Shown here: positions 21,901-36,000 of the stretch, in pieces
Numbering within the stretch: the first letter of the stretch is position 1
How the letters are laid out: each line of letters begins with the position of its first letter
Origin: Numida meleagris
Taxonomy: Eukaryota > Chordata > Aves > Galliformes > Numididae
Length of the DNA stretch: 64,000 nucleotides
Direction: 5' to 3'
Assembly: GCF_002078875.1 (NCBI RefSeq)
Contig: NC_034411.1
Coordinates: forward strand, 2,126,194 to 2,190,193
Translations under genes and position numbers: made by a program
Notes under the pieces: model-generated
What the model was told of the DNA's origin: nothing
Database searches by the model: none
The model's input: the letters and a program-made list of their open reading frames with translations, nothing else

Positions 21901-24900
21901 ACTGAGGAAGGATAATTCTGCAACTAGTCATTTTCTCAAACTTTTATTGATAGCTGATTATCTTTAAATTCTTCACTGAAAAAAAAGGGGGGGAGAAAGG
22001 ACAGACTGGGACTAAGCCTGCAATCGTATCTATTTCAGGTAAGGTGTTGCTTTAAATCCTGAAAATTATTTTGAGGTACCACCATAATAAATCTGATTAA
22101 TTTGGATTGATGTACACAAGTTTTATATAGTATAAGATCTTCTTTTACTTTGTGCATTTTCTGGAAATAGTCCCTCTGTTTTTTGTACATGACTTTTCAT
22201 TTTCTTTTTAGAAATCACAAGTATAGATTGTGACACAACACCTAGCACGGTCCTGCTGCCAACCTTTTTAGATGAGTATACAGGTAAATCATGATTTGAT
22301 CCTAGAACTATCTGTCTTTCTCTTTAGTGCGCACAGTGCTTCAATTCTTTGCATAATCTGTAATTTATAATGGATTGATCTATATTGTAAGTTTTTTGGT
22401 TTTTTTTTTTTTATAGTAGTTTTCATGACTGTATGCAGCAGCAGCAGCCTAAATGAAATACTGCTCTCTCTGGTGAATAGGGTAAATAAATATAAGAAAA
22501 ATAAATTCACTCATCCAAAGATCTCACTATCTGAATAGACACAGCAATCAATGGGGTTGAGTTCACCCTCAACAGGTTTGCTGATGACACCAAGCTGTGG
22601 GGCGTGGTGACACAGCAGAGGGACAGGATGCCATCCAGAGGGACCTAGACAGGCTTGAGCTGTGGGCCCAGCTGAACCACATGAGGTTCTACAAAGCCAC
22701 ATGCAAGGTCTTGCAACTGGGTTGAGGCAATCTCCATTGCCAATACAAGCTGGGGGATGAAAGAATTGAGCGCAGCTGAAAAAGACTTGGGGTACTGCTG
22801 GATGGGAAGCTGGTTGTGAGCCAGCACTGTGCCCTCACAGCCCAGAAAGCCAACTGTATCCTGGGCTGCATCCAAAGCAGCATGGCCAGCAGGGCGAGGG
22901 AGGGGATCTGCCCCTCTGCTCTGGGCTGGTGAGGCCTCAGCTGGAGCACTGCGTCCAGATGGGGAGTGCTCAGTACAGAAGAAATGTGGGCAAGTTGGAG
23001 TGCGAGGGGAATGGAGTGAGGAGAAATGGTTTCAAGCTTGAAGAGCATAGATTTTGGTTGGATAGAAGGAAAAAGGGATCCAAGGGACAGAAGAACCCTC
23101 CTACAAGGACAGGCTGAAAGAGCTGGGGCTGTTCAGCCTGAAAAAGAGAAGGCTTTGAGGTGGCCTTTCAATATCTTATTTAGCAGGATCTGTGATGACA
23201 GAACAAGGGGAAATGGCTTCAGGCTTGAAGAGGGTAGATTTAGGTTGGATATAAGGAAAAAGCCTTATACAGTGAGGGTGGTGAGGGCACTGGAATAGGT
23301 TGCCCAGTGATGTGGTTCATGCCCCGTCCCTGGAGACTTTCAGGGTGAGGCTGGATCAGGCCCTGGGCAACCTGGTGGAGCTGTGGTGTCCCTGTGCATT
23401 GCAGGGGAGTTGGACTAGATGGCCTTCAGAGGTCCCTTCCAACTCTAAGGATTCTATGATTCTATAATAAACAGTTCACTCCTTGTGAGGTTGCATCATA
23501 AATGAATGAGATGGTGTGAGAGCAAGGAAGTACCTTCTGTTTTCTGCTGGGGAAGCTGAGGCTCAGAATTAAACACCTTGCCTAAGAGCAGTAGGGCTGA
23601 CTTGCCAAGAGCCAGATTCCAGTCTCCTGAGTCAGAGCCTTGTGCCTTATCCACAAGACCAACCTTTCCCTTGGAGCATTTCTTTTCTCTCCACCCTGTT
23701 TTGAGGGTAGGAACGGTAGCATTGTTCTATGTCAAACAAATTTAAAGCATAATACAAGAGCACTCCCAGCAGAATGGCTGGAACAACCTTTGAGTTTATC
23801 ATTAATCTGGAAGCCATGACTTTTCTTGGAATGGCTTCTGCACTGGAACCCTCCTCAGCAGGAGCAATAACCACAAAAGCTTTAACCACCAAAAGGCCTG
23901 TCAGTCTTTAAGTAAGAGGGTTTTGAGATTAAAAAAAAAAAAAAGTTAAAAAAAAACCCAACACACAACAAAACCACACAACACATACTTAAAACAATGA
24001 AAACTTACCACTTTACTCCTGAGATACAGCACAACTATTCTGTGCTCACTGTCATCTATCCATTATCACTGGACTCGTACCTGAGAGTATTCCAGGCACT
24101 CCCTGCAGCTGGAGGAAAAGAAGTTGTTCCCTTCCTTTAGTAGCTTAGGGACCAAGGCAGTGAGCCTGCATGTTGAGATGAGAGATGGGGCCGTAACAGT
24201 AAGTTTTGCTGACCTAGGTTGGTAATGATGAAGTATGAAAACAATAGAGTAAGAAAGAAACTCAACTAGTGTGCTTCCTGAAGATCACAGAAAATATTCG
24301 AGATCTCAGGGAAGATTTGGGAGACCAGAGGGGATTTTTTTGCAACCCTGATGATGTCTTCCATGAGAAGATGCGTATTATTTAATGACTACAAATATCT
24401 TGATAAATGTAAGATAACTATGTTTAATAATTGTGCCAGTAACACTACACTGGATTGTTTACAAGAACACATTTCAAACATGCTTTCAAGCCTGGATTTG
24501 ATTTTTAACAAAGCAAGCAACACGCTACTGAAAAAACAGTGAATTTAATCTGTTGTGATAATAACAAAATAAAAAATCCTAATGTTTTCAAGGCAAAAAA
24601 TATGTTCAATTGTAGAAAAATTGCACTCAAAGTGATTCAAGAGTTGCAGTATTTAATGTTGCAGTATTTTGTATGAATAGAAACAGACTGAAGAAAAGTA
24701 CATATACTTAACTATTCAGAATCAAAATCCACAAGCAGCCACAAGGCTGAATCCAGATTCATACTGAATTCCATCTGCTTGCTGGATTTAGAGATGACAT
24801 GCCCTTATGATTGGAAAACAGGGAATCTTACCCCATGCAGCCCTGACTAACATCTCACTGACTTTGATTACACTCCCTGTGTAGGAAGTCTGGTCTGTCT

Positions 24901-27006
24901 GTGTGGAACCAATGGCAGAAAAAGGCCTAAATGTGAAAAAATAAAAAATAAAACATTGCAGCATGAACTTGTTTCCAGGAAAGGATGGAAACTTAGGTGA
25001 AAAGTATGCCAAGAGTTTTAATGCTGGACATCATGTCATAGAGTGTGAACATTAGAAAATTTGCATGGTTTTAAAACACATCAGTGCTCTTATGCACAGT
25101 ATTAAAGTGGACTTAGATTGATCTAACTGAGAATGCAAAACTAATCTCAAGTCTAACTAAACCATAACCAATGACTTAATTATCAATATATTTGAGATAA
25201 ACCCTATGAGTGTCTTTTCCACCAAGCAATCTAATTTACTATGCTTTCTTTTACAGGTGATATAGAATGGATTATAAATATCCCACCCAATGTAAATTTG
25301 AAATTAAAAGAGTATTTGTTCCCTGAACACTTAGAGTATGTGAAGCTAGAGTATGATTCTGGTACTAACAATGCAACAGTGAAGACAAATAAGCCACTGG
25401 ATGTTGATTCTATTGAGGTATTATTTTCACTGCATATAAAATCTAGATATAAAGGTTTTCTTGACTGGTGAAAAAAGCACACTGATATACACTAAATATT
25501 TATTCTTTCATGATACAGGTTAGCGTACCAAAAAAACGACTCATCAGAAATATCAGTGTAGACTTCAGTATCCACATCTCCGTAACATCTATGCTAAATA
25601 TCTCTAACTGAAAGTTTAGCTGGGACCTGACAGTCAAGATGGTTCTTTCTTAATTGTGTATTATTACTTTGTAATAAAAGTTGTAAATACTCGATTAAGA
25701 CAGGTATCACTGTTCCTAAGGTTTATCTATCTCCTAGTAACACGATTCACTTCATCAAAGTGGAATTGATTGGTTATGATTTGCTAGGAGGCAATCTTTA
25801 ATCCTATGAATATTTATGTTGGTGCTTTACTGCAGACAGGAATAGATCCACTGGCCTCTGTTGGCTGAAAGGAATCAGGAGCCATACTTCTAGGCCATGC
25901 TTGCTCTATAGGACTACCAGGGATCTCTAAAACAATACTGTTTTTCTCACTGACATTGCCTCTGGATGTAAGAATAGTATAACTTTGTGTAGTAACTGGA
26001 GGCCATTTTTTGTACAACTACTTTTTCAGAGTAGCATTGTACTTGACAGAATTGAAGCACACGGATTTTAAAAAGGACTCTTACAATCAAGATTTGTAAT
26101 TGATGAAAATGTTAAGACTTCAAAGTTAACACTTCCTTTCCTCATTTGGATTTTTTTTTTTAATGAGTTAAAACATTTTCCTGAAAATGTTCCGATACTT
26201 TTTATGCTTGCTACACCAATTATGCTATGCTTGGCAGCCAGTTAAACATTACAGATCATAATCCGCAATGAACTTGCTATATATAGTGAACAACGTTTTT
26301 TTGGTATGACGTGTTGAAACGTCAAAGCTGAACTATGCTCCTGTAACCATGAATATTTAACTGCCAATTCATCACGGCACACCTGAATTTTCACATACTG
26401 GAAGTTCTGTGTAATTTTGCTATGTATACGTTGAGATAATGATACTTTTTAGAGACTATTCATAATGTTATTTATTTGCTATTAATTTTTAGAGTGACCA
26501 TCTCTTTTACTCTATTGTTTGCCAAAGGACTGGAATGGTAAGTAGAAGATGTGTAATCAACTATATTTATTTGTCTAAGTTTAATGCAAACTATTATTTT
26601 ATGAAATACTATTTCAACTAAAGATGTGATTCAGAGAGTTAAGAACATCTTATAAAAAATGGATTTGTTTAAAGATGCCAACTGGGATGAGTGTTTTTGT
26701 TCTCAGTAAACTTAACATAATTTTTGTTTAAAGTTTTTAAAATATTTTCACAAACTCCATTGTTACAACTGGTAGTCTGCCATTAAAAATCTTTTAGAAC
26801 TGAAGGGATATCTCTTTGAAGATCTCTTTTTATATGATGAAATTAAATGTTAGCATTGTGCTGCTACCTTGCTGATGACATTTCTAATGTCTTTTGCTCC
26901 CATTATGAAGACTGAAATAGAGAATGCACGGGATTTACGATTAGAAGATGTAAATGACAATTCTCCAGAATTTCTACAAACTCACTATAACACTTCAGTA
27001 TCCGAG
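18942..27006 (+). CDS. Cadherin gene: signal peptide and EC1
   Basis: Exons 18942-19011, 22212-22283, 25257-25417, 26493-26537 and 26911-27006 (residues 1-148). [20 protein letters not shown] is a clear signal peptide, probably cut near DA/QK. EC1 lacks the Trp2 of classical cadherins. It carries Cys30 (SIDCD) and Cys111 (SIVCQ), a spacing like the EC1 disulfide of PCDH15, and ends in [11 protein letters not shown]. Exon 26493-26537 (45 nt) is in frame and carries Cys111. The acceptor of 26911-27006 (CCATTATGAAG) is weak, so this boundary is the least sure. Introns here are long (3.2 and 3.0 kb) and hold four CR1 copies and a MIR-like SINE. Confidence 0.8.
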
Positions 27007-30000
27007 GTGGGTTATGGGCAATATTAATGATTTTTCATGTAGTATTTGAAATTACTTTCTGGGGCCCAATCGTACCAGATAATTACATGCACTCTTACAT
27101 GACTTTTCTATGCCTTCATGTAAGTGTGGAAGAAAGAGACTGGGCTGTGTGCATCACAGCTGGAGGCACAAGGTGAAGAAGGAACATTCTGCTTGATGAA
27201 CAAAAATAGAAATTAGAATTAATTTGCTTGTTCTAAGGGACTGGCTACATCTTCCTGCTCAGAAGGAAAGAAGCAAAGGGTCAGAAGCAAGAACAAAATG
27301 GGATTGTGGCTGAGCATTTGATGTTCTTTATTTCTAGGTATCTGAAATAAATTCCTCAGTTATAAAAGTGGAAGCTAAAGATAAAGATCTGTCACCTTTG
27401 TTCAGCCAGATTAGTTACAGCCTTTGGGTGAGTATCCTTTGTTTGCCCAAAAGTGTGAACACCAGTCTGTATTTCATGCACAGCATAGCCTGTGACTTGA
27501 TCCAAATATATATTCTTGTACTGCAATGTTATTATTACAAACCAGCAAAATGATGGCACCAGAAAGACCATTTAGCATTAGAACAGTGTGATGACCATAA
27601 AAATTTTCACCACAAGACCAGTATAGTATGCAGAGAGGCTTGAATCTATTTCTTTAAGTTTGTGAAATGTTTTGCAGCGTTATTAATGTACAGCGAAGGA
27701 ACTCTTTGTCCTAATTGGAAACAGGAGTGAAACAGTTTCACCCCTTTCTAAAGACAGTACTACAAAGATTTGTTGTTGATCTTTATTTCTGTTGAGGAGT
27801 ATACATAAGCCACTTGAAGCAAGATTATTTCAAATAACTTCTGATATCAGCCATGGAGATCTCTGTCTTTGAGCTTGCTATCCCTGTTTCTTTTATAGCT
27901 GGTGAAGGGAAAGTGATGCCATTCATCAGATCTGTAGTTTCAGACTATAGGATGAGATAAATCAGATAAAAACTCCAATGGCACTGAGACGAGTGGCAAT
28001 AGAATGAGTTGAAGAGGACTTGCATTTTCCAGAGATATCATTAGGGAGATTCTCAGTCATTTTTGAGTAGTCGAATGATAAAGGTGGCAAGAGAAAAGAA
28101 AATGTATTTCGTTATTAATTGTGTAAAAAATGTGATTGATTCATTCATCAGGGCCCAAACTCTGATTACTTTTACATAAGGGAAGGAGATGGAAACATCA
28201 TGGTGAATAAAACTTTGGATTACAACAAGATCAACCATTTCAATTTAACAGTCCAAGCAAAGGTATGCTATAAAATTTAAAAAAAAAGTAGCAATCAAGG
28301 CAGTTCTACAGTGATATCTCCTTTGTTATATTTTGTTTTCTGTAAGTCTCTGACCTAGGGATTCAGAACTCTAGCTTATAGGGTCTACAAACCAAAAGTT
28401 CTGTTTGCATCTTGACTCCTACTACAGGAAAAGTAGTAGATTCTTAATATTCGAGTCATTGCATTAGTCTCCTTTTAAAAATCAGCTCAAGCTCCTTTCT
28501 GTGTGCATTTAAGTACACAGTACATTTATTCTCTGATCACTCTGGCAGATCTGATGTCCTATTGTTACTGCAGCTTACCACCTGCAGTCTTTTTTCTGTG
28601 TCTTTTTGAGATTTAGTTATGCGTTTGCCTTCAATGCTTCTTAGGTCTAAAGAGAAGTTATTTAGCAGCATATATTTCTAGTATCTAGCAAATTGTATGG
28701 CTACAGCAAATGCACTATTACTACATCCTGCACACTTCTCTGTAATGCATACCTGATACAAAACAAGTAACAAAGAACGATTACTTTTCAATTGTATTAT
28801 TAATAGAATTGGATTTCTCAGTGGAAGAATAGGATAAGGTAAGAGTTCTCAGATTAAGAATGTAGACATTACAAAATGCAAATAATAATATTCTGCTGTA
28901 TTCTATTTGTATTCTATCTGTATTCTGTTTTTTCTGTATTCTAATATTCTACTGAAAAATGGCCCTTTCATCACAATGTTTCTTATTTTCTTCTTGGGAT
29001 GTAGGAAAGATTTGGAAACAACAGTGATACCGTATCATTAATAATTGATGTACAAGATTATGACACATTGAACCCCTACTTCAGTCAATCAGTGTACAAT
29101 GGAACAATCAGTGAAAACAAGGTAAAAGCTTTTCACTAGATGCTGTAAATGTAAATAAACTATTCCTGTCTGCAGTGCTTTTCTCTCAAGGAGTGTTTCT
29201 CATTCAGTTGCTTACAATTGAGGGTTAATGGAGGGCTGCCAACTGGTGGATTTTATGGTTATTGTCTGTAGACCTCCAAGTACCAGGTGAGCAGGACAAT
29301 TATATGAAGTATGAAACTTTATGCCACAGAAACAGATTCTTCTCAGGTGGGAAAAACAAACAAACAAGCACACACACAAAAAAACAACGAACACCAAAAC
29401 GAAAACAAACTCAACAGGAGTTGCAGTAGGGTTTATATTGTAAACTTGGAAACGTGGTTGACTACCCATCAGTCCTTGGGTTAGCTGCCTGGTGTCAGCT
29501 TTAAATACTGTAACTCCTCCTTAGGTAAGCAAAATAAAAATCTAAATTGTAAACTATGGTTTACATTATATATACATTTTTTTCTGTATAGAGGATGATG
29601 TAATTTCTGGTTGGAATATATTTGTTTAATTCAGGCTTCTGCATGAACTGCCAAAGAAAATCACATGGTAGCAATAATAATAATAATAATAATCCACTCA
29701 AGTTAAATTGGATAGTTCTCTTTATTAACCCTATTTATCACCATCTTCATGTTAACGTGTTAAATCACCGATATATTTGGTGTTATGCCTTTGGTATCCC
29801 TTCTGTTAGAAGTTCACCTTTAATTGTCTGAAAGGAATCCTTTAGATCTTCTGAAATTGTTTTATCTTTAAATTTTTTTTAAATTGGGGATACAGTCTAG
29901 ACTTGCATATTTTTTTCTCAGAAAGGAATGGAAAGAACTAAGATGTTCAATGCTATTAACATTAATTCCATCAGTGACTACTGCTTCAGAATCTGATGTT

Positions 30001-33000
30001 TCTTAAAGCAAACATGGTATACACATCAAGTATTTTGCTCATCATTTCACTCTGTAAAGCCACTCTGTAAAGACAGATTTTTTTTTCTGGATCCCAGTGA
30101 TTAGATCACAGAATTATAGGATGGCTTGGTTTGGAAGGGGCCCTCAAAGTTCAAGTCTAACCTTCCTGCCGTGGGCAGGGACAACTTTCACTAGATGAGG
30201 TTGCTCAAACTCCCTTCCAACCTGACTTTCTTTAATCAGAATGGTAACTGACTTAATGAACACATTTCAGTTTGTGTATTTTCTTTTAGTTAATCAGCTA
30301 TGTATGTTTTCTAGTTGGGTCCTTTGTCTATTCTTCCAGAGAAGATATTTGCTAAAGATGGAGATGCTGGTATAAATGAAAAAGTATTTTACAGCATCAA
30401 ACTAGGTAAGAACCTTCATTTTCTTCTAAACATTCAAGCAGTAACTTATGATGTTTGCATTAGTGAAGAGAATGATAATGAAGTACAGCATACAGGCAGA
30501 AGATGTCTTAACTGCATACGTCTTCACGGCAGTGCTGGTCTGCAAGCTGATTTAGCTTTATTTCAGTCATTATGGAAACTATTTAAAACTATTTTTTAAA
30601 TGTTTACGTGTTCACAACCTCTTCTCAGGAAACAATTTCCAATTTCAAGTGTAAGACAACTTAGAGTCCTCTATTCAGGATTTTCATTCAGGACCAGCTA
30701 GAAATATCAGTTCCACAGGGAGATGTTCTTTCTGACGAATTGCTAACAGCTCCTGAGATGCTGAATTTGAGGCCCTTGAAGTGTGACTGAATTGTCTAAG
30801 AGTTGATTTGAGAATGTAGTGTTTGAGGGAGGGAGAGAAAAAAGACCTTATATTTGGAATGTCTGTTAATTTTGCTCTGAGTCATAAAAAGGACAGACTG
30901 GCCTTAATGTTCATTTTCATTAACCTGCAGTATTTTGTTACTTTTTAGTGAAACCTCCAGCCTATAGCAACACCTTTTCAATCGATACTGACAGTGGAAT
31001 GTTGGAAGTAAAGACTGCAGTTGACAGAGAAGAATGTCCATATCTTTTTGTGGCCATTGAGGTAGTTCTTGTTTTACAGTTTAGCGTGTTCATATCGAGT
31101 CTCAATTTTATAAACCAGTATAAGAGCCTATGTTGCTGTTATTAGTGCTTCTCATGGTAATGTTAAGGGACAGTTGGCATCCATTATTTACATAATCCAC
31201 AACACAGAATAAAGGGAATCTTTATTTGTTGAATGTAAGCAGTTACATCATTGCGTTAAGGTGGAACGGCTTGATGTTATTAGGGTATGGAGTTTACAGC
31301 TACGAACTCTGTTTTCTAGGCAGCGCAGCAAGACAACAATCTGAAAACAGCTGATGCAGTAGTACTGGTTACTATTGAAGATGTAAATGACAACCCTCCG
31401 GTTTTGTCACAGTCAAGCTACAATGTCTCAATTCTAGAAAATTTTCCAAACGGGAAGGAATTTCTTCGAGTAGAAGCCACTGACAAAGATGAGGTAAAAT
31501 GAATGCAGTTTTGGTTGCTACAAATACTGTACTTCTGCAACATACCTTAAAGTGCATTTGCACTATTTGGGTATGGTGAATGTTGCTACAGGCATGTATT
31601 TGTTTTGGACTACCTCCATATATTTAATCATAACAAGCATAATTTCACTTCTTTGAGGAGGGAAGTAATGCAACCCAAGAGTAAATTTTTTTGTCTCTGA
31701 AACTTCTCCTGGTTTACTGAAGGTCCCAGACATGAAAGTATAGAAGCATGAAGTAGACACAAAGCTGCAAGTAGCCCTCAGCCTGGGAGAAGTATTTCTT
31801 CCAAGTTTCTGTGGGATGAAAGCCTCAATTACACCTGAAGGTTAAATGCTCTCCACCTGGAAATTAAGAATGAAATACCCTAATGGACTAGCTTGGTGCT
31901 TGTCCTGTTTAATAGCAAATGTCATTACTGTTTGCAGGGAGGCTTCCAGGGAACGTTCAGTCTCACTCCAGCTGACAGTCCCTTCCAGATAAGTCAAGAT
32001 GGGATTATAACCGTGAGGAACTCCACACTGTTGGATAGGGAGCGAATACCATCTATTCATCTACAGGTAATAAGCCCACTTCTTTCCAAAGCAAGCTGAG
32101 ACAAACATATCTAAGCATAGAAAGAAGCTGGCTTGCTGAAATGAATCAACAACTTTCTTGAAGAATCAAATGCAGACTTCGACATTAGAACAGTCTGGAG
32201 GGAAATAACACTACAGTGATAGAGTTTGTTCTGCTTGCAATTGCTGCCTCCTCCTATTTGTAGAACATGCATTCTAAACAAAACTGTATTTTTACTGCGT
32301 CATTTTCAAGGTCACTGCCAGAGATCATTTGTCACCTTATGATGAGGTACAATCTGCAATCAACATATTGTTGCTAGATGAAAATGACAACAGCCCAAAC
32401 TTTACAGACACACAATATGAACAAGTTATTTTCATCAATATGACTGCAGGAATGTCCATTCTTCAGGTACTAGAAGTATTAAGTACAAATGACATTTTCA
32501 TGTGAATGGAATGTATACATCAGCTCTCACTTCAGTTTGTGTAGCCATCCTTTTGAATAAGGAATCTCTTCTGAACTTCTCTGAGTTCAGAAACAGTCCA
32601 TGTTTTATTTACAACCTTGTAACTCTAGATATTCTATAAACACAGCATTACAGATGTTCTTATTGTATCCCAGGTCAGGGAGTGAACGATAAAGGATTTT
32701 TTTTTCTTGATCTCACATCCTGAATTCTACAAGCATGAGAGAGAAAATAAGATTCTTGGACTTAGTTGTTTACAAGGCATTTAATGAAAACAGAATGCTG
32801 GTAGAGTCCAGAAAATGACATAATTGTAAAATTTTTGAAAAGCTGTTTATGCTGAAGCATTGTATTTAATTTGTAGACAGAAAATTTTGTGAGATAAGAG
32901 AATTATATTAATTCATAAGTATCTGCTACATTAATGATTTTCACTGCAGACTACACAGGAATAAGTAATTGTGTCGCTTTATATTACCACAAAAAAACTA

Positions 33001-36000
33001 GAGTAAAATTATTTATTCTACAGGTTGCTGCTGATGATCCAGATGATGGTATAAATGGAGAGATAAGCTTTCTCTTAGCTGGTGGCAATGAAGATGGATA
33101 CTTTGAATTGGATGAATCCACAGGACAAATCAGTTTAAAAACAGTAATCCCATTAACAGTCAACGAGAGTAAGAACTTTGTCCTATGGGTAACAGCTACT
33201 GATGGTAAGACAAGATTTTAATACAGGTTGACACAACAACCTCAAACGAAGGTTTTTGTTTTCTTTTTGATTTTTCATTTTGTTTGTGTTTTTTCTTTCC
33301 CTTTCTCTTAAGGAATGTTTTCAAGATAGGCCCCTAGACTTTATTTTAAAAATATCATCTCTTTTCACCTGCTCTTGTTTGTTGAAGATGAGAAAATTGT
33401 TGTCTTGTTCATCCAAAATATTACCTCTGTAGTAAAACTCTACTTCCTCATCATGCTTTTATATCTCAGTTTGCTTTATGTCTATGGAAATGTACAAAAT
33501 AATAGAAATCTCACACCTACCTTTAACTTAATTATTGACTGCTTTTGCACGGGATAGTAGACTGAGATTCAGGCATATAAATTGTAAATTATAGGAATTC
33601 TAATTCCTATAAATTCCAGAAATTTATAATTCAGTCAACAGGTAGTAAAGTAAAAATTAAATGCAATGAGTAACTCAGTCTGTGTTTTCACATCCATGTG
33701 GGCATGGAGAAACTGAAGTGGAGGTGCCAAAACCATCTTTAGGATGACTAGCGCAAAAAGATATACTTACTGAGAGTTCTTCTGGCTTAAAAGAGTAACA
33801 GAGAACTTGGTGAATATTCATAATCTCAATAATGACAGAGGTAAATGTAACCTAGCAAGGATATCCCCTCCTGCATGAGCATCCAACGTGCTTCTTATCC
33901 TTCCAGTTTTTCCCTCTCTGATTCGCTCGGTATGAGCTTTGTGTCTTCAAATCATAGCTCTGTGGATAAAATGGATACTGGGAGAAGCATAGTTGCACAA
34001 GAGGTGCATTGGTCCATCCTATGTCTGTCTGTGCTAAATAGGTAGTAAGCATTGTAGTGTGTATTCAAGCTCACGTACTGAAAGTGTAACATCCTATAAA
34101 TGATGCTCTATTCTTGGTTAGAACTTCTCAGCAGTGCCATAATACTAACAGTAAGGATGAAGAAAAAACACCAGTGGAAAAATATATACATATTTTAGGC
34201 AGATGATTTTTTGTGCTTTTTGTGAGATGGTTTTCTTTTGATTGCAGGTGGGACAAATCCAAGAAGTTCATCGGTGCCAGTACGCATCTTTGCAGTTGGA
34301 GATTCCAGACCTCAGTTTATTCAGAAAACATATAATGTGTCTGTGGAAGAAGAGCTAGTCAGTCCTGCTGAAGTAGCAAGAGTAAGAACAACTTTATTCT
34401 ATCACCCATATAGGACATGACAGTTATAAGGAAATTCTCTTTCATGCATGCTCAAAATATTTATATCCCCTTGAATTATTTGTGATTTCTTTTCTGCTTA
34501 AGCTTCATTTTTATTGCACACTGATTGTGTCTGTCACATGAAGCCTATCACCCACCAAAAATTAAAACAGCATCTGCTACCATCCAGCATTGGAAACAAT
34601 CCCCCCCACCACCAAAACCTGTCCCCACCAGCAAGAAAACAAAACAAATGAAAAAAAAATAAACCATCCAGCCAATCAAAAATAAAACAATAAAAAAACC
34701 CACCAAAACCCACAGCTAGAAATACCTGACACATTAAACTCTCATTCTTAGCTCTTTGTTGACTTTGGACATTCTACAATGACTACAGTGGCCCAAAGGT
34801 AGGGATAAGCAATATACAGTCATCTGTTCATGACACATCTAAAACCCAGAGGCATGAGATGGCTACAAAATGCAGTCTTGCTATTAGAAAGCTGTCATAA
34901 GGACATTATCAAAGAAGGCTCTAGAGTACTTGTTCCTCATTTTGATCCAAAAATGCTTAGACAAGCTGGCCACTGCAATGCACTACGGTAGCTCCTTGTT
35001 AGATGCAATTAAGAAGACAGGTGGGAGGTCTAATACCAAATCAGAGAGAATACAGTGCGTTTCAGTGTTTTGTTTTATTGGCTGCCTGAGTTAGTTCATT
35101 TTTTTACTTTAGTTTTTGTAAAGAAAGGCAGAGCCGAAAGTTAAACTGGACTCTATTATTTTCATTATGTATTATATTTATTTACATTTCTATCCTAGTC
35201 ATGTTCCAGCAAGAGTCAATCCTCTCCAGCTGTATTTTTCTGTGTATATTGTGGTTTCATTTTTACTTTTAGTAAATAAAACTAGTAAAATGAATTTGAA
35301 CATAGTTAAAATTACAGTTCTTTTTTAAGCAGTGGTTTATTGGTTTGAATTCATTTATGGATAATATTTTATATCTTACACAGGTAACATATGAGTCTCC
35401 AAACCCCCATACACCAGTTATATTAACAGTACTGACAGAATCAGCAACGTTTGATGTTGACATCAATGGAATCATCTGGACAAAAATCAAACTGGACTAT
35501 GAATCCCAGAATAATTACACACTAAACATTTCCTTGTCAGATGGAATTAATTCTGACTATGCTACTGTGTTTATCCAAGTTACAGACGTCAATGATAACA
35601 GTCCTGTGTTTGGTATAACCAACACTATCATTAATGTTCTGGAGAACACGCCAGCTGGAACTTCTGTTACCAGTGTGACAGCTACTGATGTGGATACTGG
35701 TTTTAATGGATTAGTGGTTTACACTCTGAAAGGTGCAGAGGGAAAAATGGATATTGATGCCTCAGGATTAATTTTGCTGACAAAGGAATTGGACAGAGAA
35801 ACACAAGACATCTACAACTTAGCAGTGATTGCTAGTGACCAAGGCCAACCCAGCCTTTCTGCAGTTCTCAATTTAACAGTTGTCGTTGATGATGTGAATG
35901 ATAACCCTCCAGTCTTCTCATCAAGTAGATATGAAGAGAGTGTCCCTGAAGACAAAGCACCTGGAAGCGAACTATTGAGAGTATCTGCTACAGATTTGGA

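Noticed and set aside
34534..34734. Aromatic- and Gly-rich - strand frame
   Set aside because: Product of the A/C-rich low-complexity tract on the + strand.
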